From Betaproteobacteria bacterium (GTDB taxonomy: Bacteria > Pseudomonadota > Gammaproteobacteria > Burkholderiales > Gallionellaceae): a stretch of DNA of 6,327 nt. Where the stretch lies: contig JAGWMH010000106.1 of assembly GCA_028871775.1 (NCBI GenBank), positions 1-6,327 of the forward strand, in the 5' to 3' direction. A program made the position numbers and the translations under genes. Positions 6,264 through 6,327 of this stretch are shown one piece after another (the stretch's first letter is position 1; each line of letters opens with the position of its first letter). The notes below the pieces were generated by a model. That model was not told where the DNA came from and did not search any database. It saw only the letters and a list, made by a program, of their open reading frames with translations.

Positions 6264-6327
6264 GTAGGCTGGGGTGAGGAACGAACCCCAGCGCTTCGAG
6301 ATTGAATAATGCTGGGGTTCGTTCCTC
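6264..6327. repeat. REP doublet (REPIN-like) inverted repeat, cut by the window end
   Basis: A perfect 17-bp inverted repeat is present: 6276-6292 (GAGGAACGAACCCCAGC) and its reverse complement at 6311-6327, separated by an 18-base spacer. The left half is also a palindrome by itself. GTAG at 6264-6267 is followed by GCTGGGGT (6268-6275), a nine-base loop, and ACCCCAGC (6285-6292), an 8-bp stem. A GTAG (or GGAG) head before an imperfect palindrome is the known form of REP elements mobilised by RAYT transposases. Two REPs in opposite orientation make a REPIN/BIME. The second REP is truncated by the window and should continue with its own stem half and CTAC. It lies in the pepD upstream region. 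Confidence 0.78.

Noticed and set aside
5319..6305. Rightward open frame of 328 codons
   Set aside because: Antisense to pepD, whose metal-binding motifs are intact. The Arg/Gln/His-rich translation is typical of a shadow frame in GC-rich DNA.

Overview
The window looks like an ordinary chromosomal stretch of a moderately GC-rich Gram-negative bacterium, most likely a betaproteobacterium. The evidence is indirect: a WzxE-type flippase, an MltC-type lipoprotein and a PepD-type dipeptidase that all resemble proteobacterial versions, plus two small hypothetical proteins of a kind I associate with Betaproteobacteria. Genus-level placement is a guess; Nitrosomonadales/Gallionellaceae is possible.

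Layout. One gene reads rightwards: a 12-helix polysaccharide (lipid-linked oligosaccharide) flippase of the MATE/MOP superfamily (52-1347). Everything else reads leftwards. From right to left these are: a REP/REPIN-like inverted repeat at the window edge (6264-6327); an aminoacyl-histidine dipeptidase, pepD (4746-6233); a 114-aa conserved-looking hypothetical gene overlapping the pepD stop (4418-4762); a 269-bp stretch with no supported gene; a secreted 179-aa Ala/Lys-rich protein with an internal Cys-containing duplication (3609-4148); an MltC-like lytic transglycosylase lipoprotein (2320-3519); a DUF504/MJ1316-type small protein (1977-2231); and a peptide methionine sulfoxide reductase, msrA, with an apparent signal peptide (1324-1944). 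The flippase and msrA are convergent and overlap by 24 bp.

How the genes group. pepD and the 114-aa gene are probably translationally coupled. The 179-aa gene and mltC may share a transcript, because they lie 89 bp apart with no terminator seen between them. DUF504 and msrA are 32 bp apart and probably form a two-gene unit with its own candidate promoter at 2258-2285. The common theme of the left two thirds is the cell envelope: flippase, murein hydrolase, secreted helical protein and exported methionine sulfoxide repair. No defence system, phage, insertion sequence, CRISPR or RNA gene was found. The items most worth a second look are the REPIN-like repeat, the duplicated-Cys secreted protein, the Cys-bearing protein coupled to pepD, and the pairing of a predicted RNA-end-binding domain with an exported MsrA.
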